A stretch of DNA of 64,000 nt from a bacterium (GTDB taxonomy: Bacteria > Oederibacteriota > JAAXVQ01 > JAUVAV01), in assembly GCA_021108215.1 (NCBI GenBank), contig JAIORK010000036.1, forward strand, positions 125,171 through 189,170, given 5' to 3'. A program made the translations under genes and the position numbers. Shown here piece by piece: positions 1 through 9,000 of this stretch (positions are counted from its first letter, which is position 1; each line of letters opens with the position of its first letter). The notes beneath the pieces were generated by a model. That model searched no databases. It was given only the letters and a program-made list of their open reading frames with translations, and was not told the origin of the DNA.

Positions 1-457
1 CGCCTGAAGCAGGCTGGACCCAGTGGTGCCCAAAACGTGTGAGTTTTTGAATGTTTTCCTGTGTCGCTGGATTTTCCCACATACGGGTATTCATGGCAGG
101 CGCCCAGAGAATCGGCGCAATGGTATCCAACACCAGCGCAGATAATAAATCATCGGCACGCCCCCGGGCAACCCTGGCGATGGTATCCGCAGTCGCAGGT
201 GCGATGAGCACCAGCTCCGCCCATTGGGCCAAAGAAATATGCGGCACCGGAGATGCCGGGTCGGCAAACAGAGATGTTACCACCGGCCTGCGGGTAATGG
301 TCCGAAATGTCAACGGGGTGATAAATTGTTGCGCATTCCCGGTCATAACCACTGTGACATCCGCTTCCGCCTTGATTAATTTCCTGGCCAGCTCGGCGGC
401 TTTGTATGCGGCAATACTTCCGGTCACCCCCAGAAGTATACGCCGACCTTTTAACAT
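1..457 (-). CDS. coaBC: CoaBC (phosphopantothenoylcysteine decarboxylase / phosphopantothenate-cysteine ligase), N-terminal part
   Basis: Bifunctional enzyme of coenzyme A synthesis. The N-terminal flavoprotein half decarboxylates phosphopantothenoylcysteine and the C-terminal half joins phosphopantothenate to cysteine using CTP. About 152 codons are visible; the gene runs off the left edge. The translation starts MLKGRRILLGVTGSIAAYKA, the usual flavin-binding opening. It also holds APATADTIARVARGRADDLL and PAMNTRMW, the latter being the PxMNxxMW active-site signature with the substrate-binding Asn. The ATG is at 455-457, only 4 nt downstream of the rpoZ stop, so the two are co-transcribed and probably translationally coupled. 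The rpoZ-coaBC order is widely conserved. Only the CoaC half can be checked here. Confidence 0.95.
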   Translation of the reverse strand, partial: MLKGRRILLGVTGSIAAYKAAELARKLIKAEADVTVVMTGNAQQFITPLTFRTITRRPVVTSLFADPASPVPHISLAQWAELVLIAPATADTIARVARGRADDLLSALVLDTIAPILWAPAMNTRMWENPATQENIQKLTRFGHHWVQPASG

Positions 458-461
458 CGGA

Positions 462-671
462 TTATTCCTTTGGTCTGATTGCGACGTGGCTGGTAAGATC
501 GTTCTGCTCAATATACTCGTTCAACGCCACCCGGGTAATTTTATCCCCACCGGTATTTTCCTCATTGACGCCGTCATTGGCCAGCCGACGGGCAATAACC
601 GACATCCGCAACACTGCCTCATATTTGCTTCCCACTTTATCCACAATTTTTTCCAGATCCAAAGTATTCAT
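462..671 (-). CDS. rpoZ: RNA polymerase omega subunit
   Basis: Small accessory subunit (69 aa) that helps assemble and stabilise core RNA polymerase by wrapping the beta-prime subunit. It opens MNTLDLEKIVDKVGSKYEAV, then VIARRLAN, then a KITRVALNEYIE segment, which fit the omega helices (the family pattern has a basic residue, Y-xLV and ARRA-like stretch). The length is normal for short omega proteins. It sits between gmk (22 nt upstream) and coaBC (4 nt downstream), the standard place for rpoZ. The conserved neighbourhood adds as much support as the sequence itself. Confidence 0.93.
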   Translation of the reverse strand: MNTLDLEKIVDKVGSKYEAVLRMSVIARRLANDGVNEENTGGDKITRVALNEYIEQNDLTSHVAIRPKE

Positions 672-693
672 ACGACGTACTCCTTTTGTTCTT

Positions 694-1287
694 TTATTTT
701 TTCCGGGTTCTGCGTTTTACGCTTACCCGCAATCGTTCAGCGATTAAAATCGCCTTTATCTGCGCAACCGCTTCTTCCAAACGATTGTTCACAACCGAAT
801 AATCATAATCCTTCACAAATTTCATTTCCCAACGGGCATTTTTCAGCCGCTGCGCAATAGTCCCGCGATCGTCTGTGCCTCTGAACCTCAAGCGTTTTTC
901 CAGCACCTGAAAAGACGGTGGTTGAATAAAAATCAAAACCGCCTCCGGGTCAAGCCGTCTGACCGTCAAGCCGCCCTGAACATCAATCACCAACGCAACA
1001 TCTTTGCCCAACTTTCGCTGCCGGGCGACTTCCTGCTTTAGCGTCCCATAATAGTGTCCATGAACTTCGGCCCACTCTAAAAACTTTCCCGCCTGTATAT
1101 CGCGTTTAAAAACCGCTTTGTCCCGATAATAATAATCACGGCCATGACGCTCACGCCCCCGGCGCTCACGGGTGGTGGCGGAAATACTGCGGACGATTTT
1201 TTTGTCCCGCTTTAAAAGCCGGTCGCAGATGGTTGTCTTACCGCTGCCGGAAGGTGCTGAAATGACAATGAGTCTTCCGCGCTTCAT
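694..1287 (-). CDS. gmk: guanylate kinase
   Basis: Phosphorylates GMP to GDP with ATP in the cytoplasm. The 197-aa protein opens with the P-loop [10 protein letters not shown] near residues 10-19. This is followed by the GMP-binding [19 protein letters not shown] stretch (family SxTTRxxRxxExxGxxYxF) near residues 35-53 and the [12 protein letters not shown] segment near 71-82, then DVQGG near 100. The length is typical. The ATG at 1285-1287 overlaps the stop of the upstream remA-like gene in an ATGA arrangement, so translation is probably coupled. All substrate-binding features that I can read are intact. Confidence 0.96.
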   Translation of the reverse strand: MKRGRLIVISAPSGSGKTTICDRLLKRDKKIVRSISATTRERRGRERHGRDYYYRDKAVFKRDIQAGKFLEWAEVHGHYYGTLKQEVARQRKLGKDVALVIDVQGGLTVRRLDPEAVLIFIQPPSFQVLEKRLRFRGTDDRGTIAQRLKNARWEMKFVKDYDYSVVNNRLEEAVAQIKAILIAERLRVSVKRRTRKK

Positions 1288-1574
1288 TGTTTTTTATTCC
1301 GTCCCCGGTTTTCCGTCCCGGTCTCCGTTGTGCCATTGCCGTAAAATCGCTGGGATAGGGTCTCGGGTTGGAGTGCCGAAAGCACAACATGATCTGAATC
1401 CATCACCAGAACCGCCCGGGTACGCCGCCCATGGGTGGCGTCAATCAATTTTCCATTGGCATGCGCTTCCTCACGCAGCCGTTTCACCGGTGATGAGTCG
1501 GGCGCAATAATAGCGATGATGCGCCAGGCTGCAAGACTGCTGCCGTAACCAATTGGTATCAGTGTTGTTTCCAT
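1284..1574 (-). CDS. remA: RemA/DUF370 family regulatory protein
   Basis: Small DNA-binding protein (96 aa) of the DUF370 family. The Bacillus member RemA activates extracellular matrix genes; the role in this lineage is not known. Diagnostic stretches are [51 protein letters not shown] and [14 protein letters not shown], which match the family closely. The last 15 residues ([14 protein letters not shown] region) are an unconserved basic tail. An SD-like AGGTGG lies just before the ATG at 1572-1574. The gene sits 10 nt after yicC and overlaps gmk by 4 nt, the same order as in Firmicutes and many other phyla. Confidence 0.9.
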   Translation of the reverse strand: METTLIPIGYGSSLAAWRIIAIIAPDSSPVKRLREEAHANGKLIDATHGRRTRAVLVMDSDHVVLSALQPETLSQRFYGNGTTETGTENRGRNKKQ

Positions 1575-1584
1575 CCCCCACCTG

Positions 1585-2463
1585 TTATTCTAAATTCTGT
1601 ACCTGCTCACGAATTTTCTCTATTTCTTCTTTCACACTCACCACATGCTGCGCCAATATCGCATCATTGACCTTGGCGCCAATCGTGTTGATCTCGCGGT
1701 TCATTTCCTGGATAAGAAAATCCAACCGCCTCCCGACCGGTTCCTTGCTCTGAATAAAAGAACCAAACTGCGCCAGATGTGATCCCAGCCGCACGATTTC
1801 CTCAGTCACGTCGGAACGCACGTGTTTTATGATGACTTCCTGCGTAATTTTCCGCGCCTCATTGCCATCCGTATTAATCCATGAAGAAATTTTCTTATAC
1901 AATCGTTGCTCCTGCAGCTTGAGGGCAACGCGAAACCGTTGCTGAATTTGCTGAAGAGTTTTCCGGATTAATCCCAACCGCAACCGGATATCCTGGGTCA
2001 GGCGTTTACCTTCCACGCGTCGCATAATCGCAAGGCGCTTCAAAGCCTGCTGCAGGGCCTTCTCTACCAACGGGCTCACCACATTGGTTTGAACCGGCCG
2101 CTCCTCAACCCGCACCACATCGGGGAGCCTTGCCAAAAGCGGTAAATCCGGGCGGCCTTTCAAATTCAAGCGTACGCCTGCGCGGCTCAATGCACGCATG
2201 TATTTCGCCGCCAAATCAACATCCACCACCGGCTCCCGGGTCCCGGCGACCGGCGACAATAAATGCACATAGACCTCCGCGCGGCCGCGACGGATCACGT
2301 CGCGCAAACGCTTTTTCATTTCCGATTCCAATTCCCACAAACCGCCCGGCAATTTGATAATTGCTTCAAAATGCCGGTGATTCACGGTCTTCACTTCAAT
2401 GGCAACCGCCATTTTTCCATGACGCGCCTCACCCCGGCCATACCCGGTCATACTGGTAATCAT
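1585..2463 (-). CDS. yicC: YicC/YloC family endoribonuclease
   Basis: 292-aa member of the YicC family, whose E. coli protein has been described as an endoribonuclease acting on small RNA. The N-terminus [15 protein letters not shown] is the family signature, followed by [18 protein letters not shown]. The C-terminus carries the DUF1732 motif [20 protein letters not shown], then an alpha-helical tail. The length is the family norm. The start ATG overlaps the TGA of the upstream small membrane protein gene by 4 nt. It is the second cistron of the housekeeping operon and is followed after 10 nt by the remA-like gene. Confidence 0.93.
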   Translation of the reverse strand: MITSMTGYGRGEARHGKMAVAIEVKTVNHRHFEAIIKLPGGLWELESEMKKRLRDVIRRGRAEVYVHLLSPVAGTREPVVDVDLAAKYMRALSRAGVRLNLKGRPDLPLLARLPDVVRVEERPVQTNVVSPLVEKALQQALKRLAIMRRVEGKRLTQDIRLRLGLIRKTLQQIQQRFRVALKLQEQRLYKKISSWINTDGNEARKITQEVIIKHVRSDVTEEIVRLGSHLAQFGSFIQSKEPVGRRLDFLIQEMNREINTIGAKVNDAILAQHVVSVKEEIEKIREQVQNLE

Positions 2464-2708
2464 GCAGACTCCTCAGATGACTTTTTTTCCATAAAACGGT
2501 TGATCACCGCCGCAACCAATAATCCGGCACTTAAAAAAATGAATACATAAATAAGTATGACCCGCATTACTGCCGGATTAAGCGGCTGTAATGACAAAAT
2601 CGTGATGATGGTTATTGCCGCCAATACAAAAATCCCCAGCAACGCTACGCGAATGGAAAATTCCGGGGTTCCTGCTTTGATTTTTCCCTTACTATTTGGA
2701 GAAGGCAT
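2460..2708 (-). CDS. small two-helix membrane protein, unrecognised
   Basis: 82-aa protein with two hydrophobic segments (about residues 20-40, VALLGIFVLAAITIITIL, and 48-68, VILIYVFIFLSAGLLVAAV) and a charged C-terminus. A short hairpin in the inner membrane is the likely topology. I do not recognise the family. I chose the ATG at 2706-2708. It follows an AGGGAG sequence 12 nt upstream, while the upstream in-frame ATG at 2756 lies inside a perfect hairpin with a U-run and would be a poor start. Its stop overlaps the yicC start (ATGA), so it leads the yicC-remA-gmk-rpoZ-coaBC operon. Confidence 0.65.
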   Translation of the reverse strand: MPSPNSKGKIKAGTPEFSIRVALLGIFVLAAITIITILSLQPLNPAVMRVILIYVFIFLSAGLLVAAVINRFMEKKSSEESA

Positions 2709-2735
2709 TCGATTTGACCACTCCCTTTTTCCTAT

Positions 2736-2770
2736 AAAAACGAACCCTGTAACCAAGGCTACAGGGTTCG
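2736..2770 (-). terminator. intrinsic terminator or leader attenuator
   Basis: A perfect 10-bp inverted repeat (2741-2750 with 2761-2770) with a 10-nt loop is followed on the minus strand by TTTTTATAGG. It could end transcription of the S8-protease/PorV-like pair, whose last stop is at 2879. It also lies about 16 nt downstream of the predicted start of transcription from the promoter at 2793-2821, so it may act as an attenuator in the leader of the housekeeping operon. Confidence 0.75.
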
Positions 2771-2792
2771 TAGTTCTTGCCGAAAAGAGTAA

Positions 2793-2821
2793 AGTTTACT
2801 TGGGATTATCCTTTTTGTCAA
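2793..2821 (-). promoter_or_regulatory. sigma-70-type promoter for the yicC-gmk-rpoZ-coaBC operon
   Basis: Minus strand: a perfect -35 TTGACA (2816-2821), a 17-nt spacer and a -10 TAAACT (2793-2798, 4 of 6 to consensus). It lies between the PorV-like gene and the small membrane protein gene. Transcription would start near 2786, before the hairpin at 2741-2770. Confidence 0.5.
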
Positions 2822-2878
2822 CCAGAGAAACCCGCAGGGCATGATCTCCATCTTGTTTGATTCCATTGAATTTGACCC

Positions 2879-3862
2879 TTAAAAATTCACCTTCATGGAC
2901 ATCCAGTGGTCCCAACCCGTTATCCGGTTCTCTTGGGCTGCATAATCCAGCTGCAAACCGGCCCGTCCCCAACCGATTGACGGAATACGAATACCGCCGC
3001 CCATAGCCCATGCACCATCATTGTAGCCTCCTCTGACAAATACAAGCTGATGAAATCTATATTCCGTACCAATACGCACACGGGTCGGCATCTCGGATAA
3101 ATTGTTTTCACCCTCAAGACTCAACATAATTCCGTGGGCTTGCACTGCATAGTCATATACAGCACCCAGTTTAAAAACCATTGGAAATATTTCTTGAATA
3201 CCGGTTGACCAATGCAATTGACTATAAACATCGCGTACCGCCACTGCCACCCGCAATCCTTCGATACCGCGCCATGTCAAACCGGCATCGAATCCCCAAC
3301 CATTGGCATTGGCCTGATCCAGCTCATGATACAATCCCTTTGCGCCAAGTCCGAGATAAAAACGCTGATAAAACGGTATTCCATACGCCAGCTGATAGCA
3401 CCCCTCAATATCAGAAAACAGATAATCGGGATTAAGCGAATCAATGCGCCGTGCTTCAATATTGTACGTTGCCGCATAACGAATCAGGGATATCCCAAGG
3501 GTGCCCGACTCCGCTTGACCATGGCTGCCTGAAAGTTCATCTTCCGGAAAAGAAAAAACATTAAGCGGCATGGCATAGACAAATTGCGAATAATCGCCGC
3601 CTTCAGGAAACAGGGTATACGTGGCAGCGAGCTGCTGTCTTTTCATAACCGCCAGTCCGGCCGGATTCCAATAAACCGCAGCAGCATCATCGGCCACGGC
3701 TGTATAAGCACCACCCATCCCCAACGCACGGGCATCGATGCCCATTTTTAAATAAGCACCGGCAGCACCTGCCGTTCCTTCCGCGCCGCCGGTTTTCGCA
3801 ACCATGATGATTACAATCAAATACGTCACGGCCATAATTTTTTTTCTAAAATCTTTCTTCAT
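2879..3862 (-). CDS. PorV/UPF0164-type outer-membrane beta-barrel protein
   Basis: 327-aa protein with an N-terminal signal sequence (KKIMAVTYLIVIIMVAKTGG region, residues 8-27). It then has AYLKMGIDARALGMGGAY and DDAAAVYWNPAGLA (about residues 37-70), the opening seen in PorV/PorQ and UPF0164 barrels. The remainder alternates polar and hydrophobic residues like beta strands (FFYRFHQLVFVRGGY-type stretches). The protein ends MSMKVNF, with the terminal Phe common in outer-membrane barrels. In type IX secretion, PorV carries secreted cargo to the attachment machinery; elsewhere the function of this family is unclear. The start codon overlaps the stop of the S8 protease gene by 4 nt, so the two form a unit. 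The terminator at 2736-2770 follows. Confidence 0.8.
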   Translation of the reverse strand: MKKDFRKKIMAVTYLIVIIMVAKTGGAEGTAGAAGAYLKMGIDARALGMGGAYTAVADDAAAVYWNPAGLAVMKRQQLAATYTLFPEGGDYSQFVYAMPLNVFSFPEDELSGSHGQAESGTLGISLIRYAATYNIEARRIDSLNPDYLFSDIEGCYQLAYGIPFYQRFYLGLGAKGLYHELDQANANGWGFDAGLTWRGIEGLRVAVAVRDVYSQLHWSTGIQEIFPMVFKLGAVYDYAVQAHGIMLSLEGENNLSEMPTRVRIGTEYRFHQLVFVRGGYNDGAWAMGGGIRIPSIGWGRAGLQLDYAAQENRITGWDHWMSMKVNF

Positions 3863-5454
3863 CGCAGCACCGCAATGATTTTTATTTTACTCTGCCTGCC
3901 GTCCGGGGTTGTCAGCCGGTAAAAATAGGCGCCATTGGCGACGCGTATTCCTTTATTATTTTTACCTGTCCACACCCATGTGTTTTTTCCGGAAATCGTT
4001 TCCGACGCCGCCACGCGATCTTCCCAAACCAAATCGCGCGCACTATCATAAATTTTAATCGCCACTGCCGTGGGTTGATCCAATAAAAAAACAATCCTGG
4101 TTTCCCGATCTTTGTCCGGATCAAAAGGATTGGGATAATTATAGGTTGTCAGAACAGGACGCTCCACCGGCGGATTCCCCATGGCAGCCAGCAAATCCAG
4201 CAAGCCGCTGCCCGTCGCCTGATCATTCCCCGAATCGCCGATATCCCGTGCGCTCGATTTCAACATAGTTTCAATCTGATCCACCAAAAGAGTTGGCTGT
4301 TGGCTCCATAAAACCGCCGCAGCCCCCGAAACCACTGCCGCTGCCATGGAAGTCCCGGCGGTCACGGCATACTCGCCTGCCTCGGAACCGCTCATACCAT
4401 CCGTGATATCACTATTCTCATTCCAGTAGGTGCTTAAAATACCGGTATCCCGGTTGAACCGGTCATCGCCGGCGCCGCCCGGTGCTGCGATGTCCACAAA
4501 AGCACCCAAGGTAGAATATGAAGCACGCGTATCCCAGGGATTGGTCGCTGCCACAGCCAGGACATGGTCCATCGCAGCCGGAAAATGAACCGTATCATCC
4601 CCTGAATTCCCGGCTGCGGCAATCACCAGACAGCCCCGGGCATAGGCCTCATCCACTGCCTCTTGCACCACCTGGGGCGGTTGGTTGTCCTCGGTTGCTC
4701 CGCCCAGGGAAAGATTGATGATATGGGCGCCATGCGTGGCGGCCCAGCGAATCCCCTCCGCAATATCCGAATCCAATCCCTCGCCATTACTATTGAGCAC
4801 CTTGACCGGCATCATTTTCCCGTACCAGGAGCACCCGCTGATGCCCAGATTATTATCTGTGCCGGCGCCGATAATACCCGCCACATGCGTCCCATGACCG
4901 TGATCATCCATCCCATCCAAGGTGGCTGAATAATTTTCCTGGTTGACAATGGTGATACCCGGTACCAGACGGTTTTTTATATCCGGATGATTAAGATCAA
5001 TCCCGGTATCCACCACCGCAACAATCAATGTGTCGCTGCCGCAGGCAATGGACCATGCAAAATTAGCATTTATTTTAGGGAGATACCACTGCTGATACTG
5101 TCGCTGATTTCTGTCCGGCAGGTAATAGGGATCATTGGGGACCACACTTACGGCCAAAGCATAGCGCCAGTGGTTGGGTTGGACCCATGCGACGGCAGGA
5201 TCCTTCCGGATTTCCTCTGCCCAAGACTGTATTTTCAGCCCATGCGGGACTTTTTGTTTATATATGGAAAGCATGGAAGAATAGTGCCCGGCCTGTTTCT
5301 GAAAATGTTCCTGAGATTTATAACGAATGATCAATTCCGTAGGTGAACGCTGCGCCGTTTTTTCATAGCGGGTAATCAATTTTGGTTCTTTGGCCCAAGC
5401 GGTTGTCAGGGACCCCAAAAGGACACATAGGATCAGGAGTATTTTTAGCTTCAT
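3859..5454 (-). CDS. secreted subtilisin-like serine protease (S8) with FlgD-like C-terminal domain
   Basis: 531-aa exported protease. I place the start at the ATG 5452-5454 because MKLKILLILCVLLGSLTTAWA is a clear signal peptide and a GAGG lies 8 nt upstream; an in-frame start 66 nt further up would bury it. Residues about 35-110 look like an I9-type inhibitory propeptide (ELIIRYKSQ to WVQPNHWRYA). The catalytic triad is present: Asp in VVDTGIDLNHPD (about residue 150), His in DDHGHGTHVAGIIG (about 190) and Ser in AGTSMAAAVVSGAAA (about 370; the usual GTSMAAP Pro is Ala). The last 90 residues, from NYPNPFDPD to GAYFYRLTTPDG, form a FlgD-type immunoglobulin-like domain of the kind found as a C-terminal sorting or docking module. 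It is coupled to the PorV-like barrel gene. Confidence 0.93.
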   Translation of the reverse strand: MKLKILLILCVLLGSLTTAWAKEPKLITRYEKTAQRSPTELIIRYKSQEHFQKQAGHYSSMLSIYKQKVPHGLKIQSWAEEIRKDPAVAWVQPNHWRYALAVSVVPNDPYYLPDRNQRQYQQWYLPKINANFAWSIACGSDTLIVAVVDTGIDLNHPDIKNRLVPGITIVNQENYSATLDGMDDHGHGTHVAGIIGAGTDNNLGISGCSWYGKMMPVKVLNSNGEGLDSDIAEGIRWAATHGAHIINLSLGGATEDNQPPQVVQEAVDEAYARGCLVIAAAGNSGDDTVHFPAAMDHVLAVAATNPWDTRASYSTLGAFVDIAAPGGAGDDRFNRDTGILSTYWNENSDITDGMSGSEAGEYAVTAGTSMAAAVVSGAAAVLWSQQPTLLVDQIETMLKSSARDIGDSGNDQATGSGLLDLLAAMGNPPVERPVLTTYNYPNPFDPDKDRETRIVFLLDQPTAVAIKIYDSARDLVWEDRVAASETISGKNTWVWTGKNNKGIRVANGAYFYRLTTPDGRQSKIKIIAVLR

Positions 5455-5526
5455 CGTATTTGCCTCGTTTGCCAAGTCAACTTGCATTACATCGTCTATC
5501 CCGGATGCCCTGCAACCCAAGATATC

Positions 5527-5555
5527 ATTCTAAACCATCCCTATAAATTCAACAA
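5527..5555 (-). promoter_or_regulatory. weak candidate promoter for the S8 protease / PorV-like pair
   Basis: Minus strand: -35 TTGTTG, a 17-nt spacer, -10 TAGAAT (5 of 6). The position, about 70 nt before the protease start, is right, but the -35 match is poor. Confidence 0.35.
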
Positions 5556-6018
5556 TGTCTATTCCTTCAGCATTTCAGGCCTTCATTATTTACTACTGTT
5601 GCTATGGAACAGGGATATGCATTGATCTCGTTGACTGCGATAGGGCCATCCTTCCATCCGGGGATGCACAATGAGCGTCATCATGATGCTGAACAAAACT
5701 TCGTGTTCAACCGACCAAACCCTAACAGCTTTCTCAATCAATGTATCTTCCTGTTCCAACACGCACTTATTAACGGTCTGTGCATATTGCCGGTTCCAGT
5801 TGCGGTATGGATTTTGTGCACCGCACAAAGCATCAGGCTATCTGGTTCCAATGATCCGGGTATGTTGCCGGTTTTGCAGGCTGCACGGGTTTGGCATATT
5901 CAGTGTCATTCACCGTTTTCCAATAACAAAATACTCTTCCCGCATCCCCGGATCGACCGTATGCCCATCTGCAACAAAAAAAACGGTAACACGCCCGGAT
6001 CATCAAGCAATTGTTTTT
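5556..6018. other. gene-poor stretch, possibly a decayed coding region
   Basis: No convincing gene. On the minus strand, short open pieces lie in successive frames: one reading VTVFFVADGHTVDPGM up to a stop near 5920, one reading EYAKPVQPAKPATYPDHW up to about 5835, and one of about 80 codons (5586-5828) starting only at a TTG. Their order and frame changes would fit a frameshifted remnant. I recognise no family and see no ribosome binding site, so plain intergenic DNA is equally possible. Confidence 0.3.
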
Positions 6019-6054
6019 AAAAAAAAGGGGCTGCACCGTCTGGTGCAGCCCCTT
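6019..6054 (-). terminator. rho-independent terminator of the 2,269-aa giant gene
   Basis: A 13-bp GC-rich stem (6025-6037 with 6042-6054) with a 4-nt loop, followed on the minus strand by eight T residues. It lies 26 nt after the stop of the giant gene. Confidence 0.92.
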
Positions 6055-6079
6055 GATAACAATTGACTGATGCCGGCGA

Positions 6080-9000
6080 TTAAGCCGAGGCACCGGCCCG
6101 CAGGACTTTCCGACGCAAAGGCTGCATCGGTTGTCCTTTAGAATCATAAACATCCAGAAAGAAAAGCAGCTGATCCCGCAACACGGTATCATTTAAGCTG
6201 GCCGGAATACTGGCCTGTACTTTTTTTCCGGATTCGAGCACAATCTGGACCGGAACCTGCTGAAACGGTTCCAGCATGGACAAAATTTTAAGAATATCTT
6301 CCTGATACCCTTCAGCATTTTCAACATCACGCCGCGCCAATTCTTTTAATAAAACCCGGATCAACCGTCTTATGTTACGGTTTGTGTTGTTCCTGCCCAG
6401 ATTGTCCAGCGCGCGGTTTAACAGCAAGGTAAACCGGCGATCCTTAATCTGACTATTAATCCGATTCATGGCCTGATAATCCTGCTTGGCACCGGCCTGC
6501 TGTTCCTGCAACTGCGTACGCAGCCGTCCCATTTCCTCCCGGGCCGTCTCAACCGAACGGGTCAAATTCTCCTGAAGTACCTGATTGGCATTATCCAGTT
6601 CAGCCATATTTTTCCGGGTCGTAACTGCGGGTGCAAAATACCACATCACAGACTGCATATTCTGCGATTCACTAAGAATCACAAACAACTCCGGATAGAG
6701 CGGCACGATATTACGAATACCTGTAATCCTCATTAAAAATTTAAAAATCGGATGATTGACCAGCATCTTCTTAAACGATTTAAACTGCCCCAACGAATAT
6801 TTAAGCGATGTAGGAATCTGCTCGAACGACAAGGTATCAATCATGGCCTCACGCTCCTGTAAATTCACAACATCCGTGTCATCTTCAACCGCGCTAAGTT
6901 TCTGCAAATCATTGATTTGTTGCTTCACCGCCGGTGAAAGATAATCCATGGCCTTGCCATTGCCCATGATCACCATTGACATTAATTGCAATGCTTTGAC
7001 AAAATTGGGGTGACGAAAAATGGCAAAAACCGAGATACGCTTGCCCTGAGCATCCCGGGTGCGGCCGATCTCGACAAAGGTATCAAATACCAGCACCCCG
7101 GCGGCAAATCCCAGCAATAACGCAGAAAATATCTTGGAAAGCCCGCGCTGGCGGCTGTGCTTGGTAGGTTCTACTTTGGGATTCCAGGCCTCAACATCTA
7201 CAATCGGTTTGGACTGCATACGCCCGTGTTTAAAGGCATAGTAAATATCCGAAGAAAAGAGCGAAGGTTCCTGCTCCCAAGTCCGGCCGCGCAACCGGGT
7301 CAAATGTTCACCCAAACGCTTATTGCGGGAAATAAGGGTCACTGTATCCAACCCCATCAACTCATCAGCCTGCGCCTCGGCTTCCGCTTTGCTCATGCGC
7401 CCGGCAGCCTGTTTTCCCAGCAACTGCTGAAATTTTGCTTGCAAACTCTCGAACCATTGATTAAATACACTCTGGCGGTTGACACCATACTCGCTTTCCA
7501 GGGCATTTTGCTCAACCACCATTTCCAGTGGTGCGGCTTCCAGTGTATCTGCCTGTAATAATGCCTGAATAAATGCACTATTAATATTATATCCCAGAGA
7601 AGATGAAATAATCTCGCTCGTGCCGAACATCGCAATACTCAATGCATTCGCCTCGCCTGCACGCAGCAACGATTCCAGCCCGGCCAAATTTATATCCATG
7701 ACCACCCGTTTTGCTCCTTGTTTAAAAGCCGGCTGGGCGGCAACCCGCAATGCCAAGGTCGGCAATTGCACCGTTAAATTGCTCACATCCTGAAAGCCGG
7801 TTACCGGGGATAAAAGATTGCTCAAAAGTCGTCCCTGCCGGCCCTGCTGTAATTCACGAATCGTTGCTGCTGTGACCAAATAATAGTCACTGAGCTCTCC
7901 TTGATTGCGCATCTGACCCAAGGTTTTATTGCTGGCAGCCAGTATTTTTTCCCACCCGGGAATGCTCTGTAATGATTCGAGATTCACCTTATCTTTTTTA
8001 ATTCCCAAAAGCGGAACTGCTACGGCGGCATTACCGTCAGCATTTAAAACCACTGTCACAGGCCGGAGATTATTCATCTGATCACTAATCACGGCAATAC
8101 CATTAAATACCTGCCAGTTAGAAGGCGCAAAGCGCTGCCCGGAAGTTTTGTCCAGGGGAAACACATCTGTCCGTATCCTGCCGGCCAAGTCCGCCCCCTG
8201 TTTCGTTCCCAGCATAGCAGTTAATATGGCATTCATTTGATCTGCCAAACTTTGGCTGTCGAATCCAAACGTAATGGGTTGATTTCCCGGAAGCATCGGC
8301 AATAGCTGGGATGCCTTGCCTAGCAAGTAGCCGATCCGCGGTTCAGCCAAAATCTGGTTCTGCGTATCTTTGGGCAGTCCTAAGGCGCGGAACAATTCCG
8401 GATTGGCTTGGTTAAAATTAGCCAAAAACGCCTGATCCCTACCGGCTCCTTTTTGTCCCGGAATATCGCGGGAAGGTATGGCCTGCCAATCAGTAGCACT
8501 TCTTCCAAAGCGCGAAGTTTCAAAAATACCCGTGCCAAGGGAGCCGGGAACTGCCTGCAAGCTGCCTTGATTGAGTCCCGCATTGGCCGTAAATTGGGCA
8601 TTCTGATTCATTGCATCAATACTACCTTGATTAATCCCCCTCCCGGGAGCGGCCAATGGTTGACTCGCCTGATTTTGAAATGCGGTGGATAAATCACCGG
8701 CAATATTGTTGCCTGCAAAAGCGTCTGCCCCGCTGAAATAGGGCATTTGACTGGGGCTGGTAAAACTGGATGGCACAGCTGCACGTCCGGCAGCCGCATA
8801 CATGCCCAGATCCGGGTTAGCCTCCGGTGCGACAACATTGGAAGCGAAATTATCCTGTGCGAGCGCAACACCGGCCGCAACCTCGATATTCACATCACCT
8901 GTAACACCCACATTGGCTTCAGCTCTATTTTTATCAATCAGCTTCTTTGCTACATTTTCTTTGGTGTCTTCAACCGAAGAGCGGGCAACCGTCACAGTAC

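Noticed and set aside
5455..5520. Upstream extension of the S8 protease
   Set aside because: It would place 22 polar residues before a typical signal peptide. The ATG at 5454 has GAGG at good spacing.
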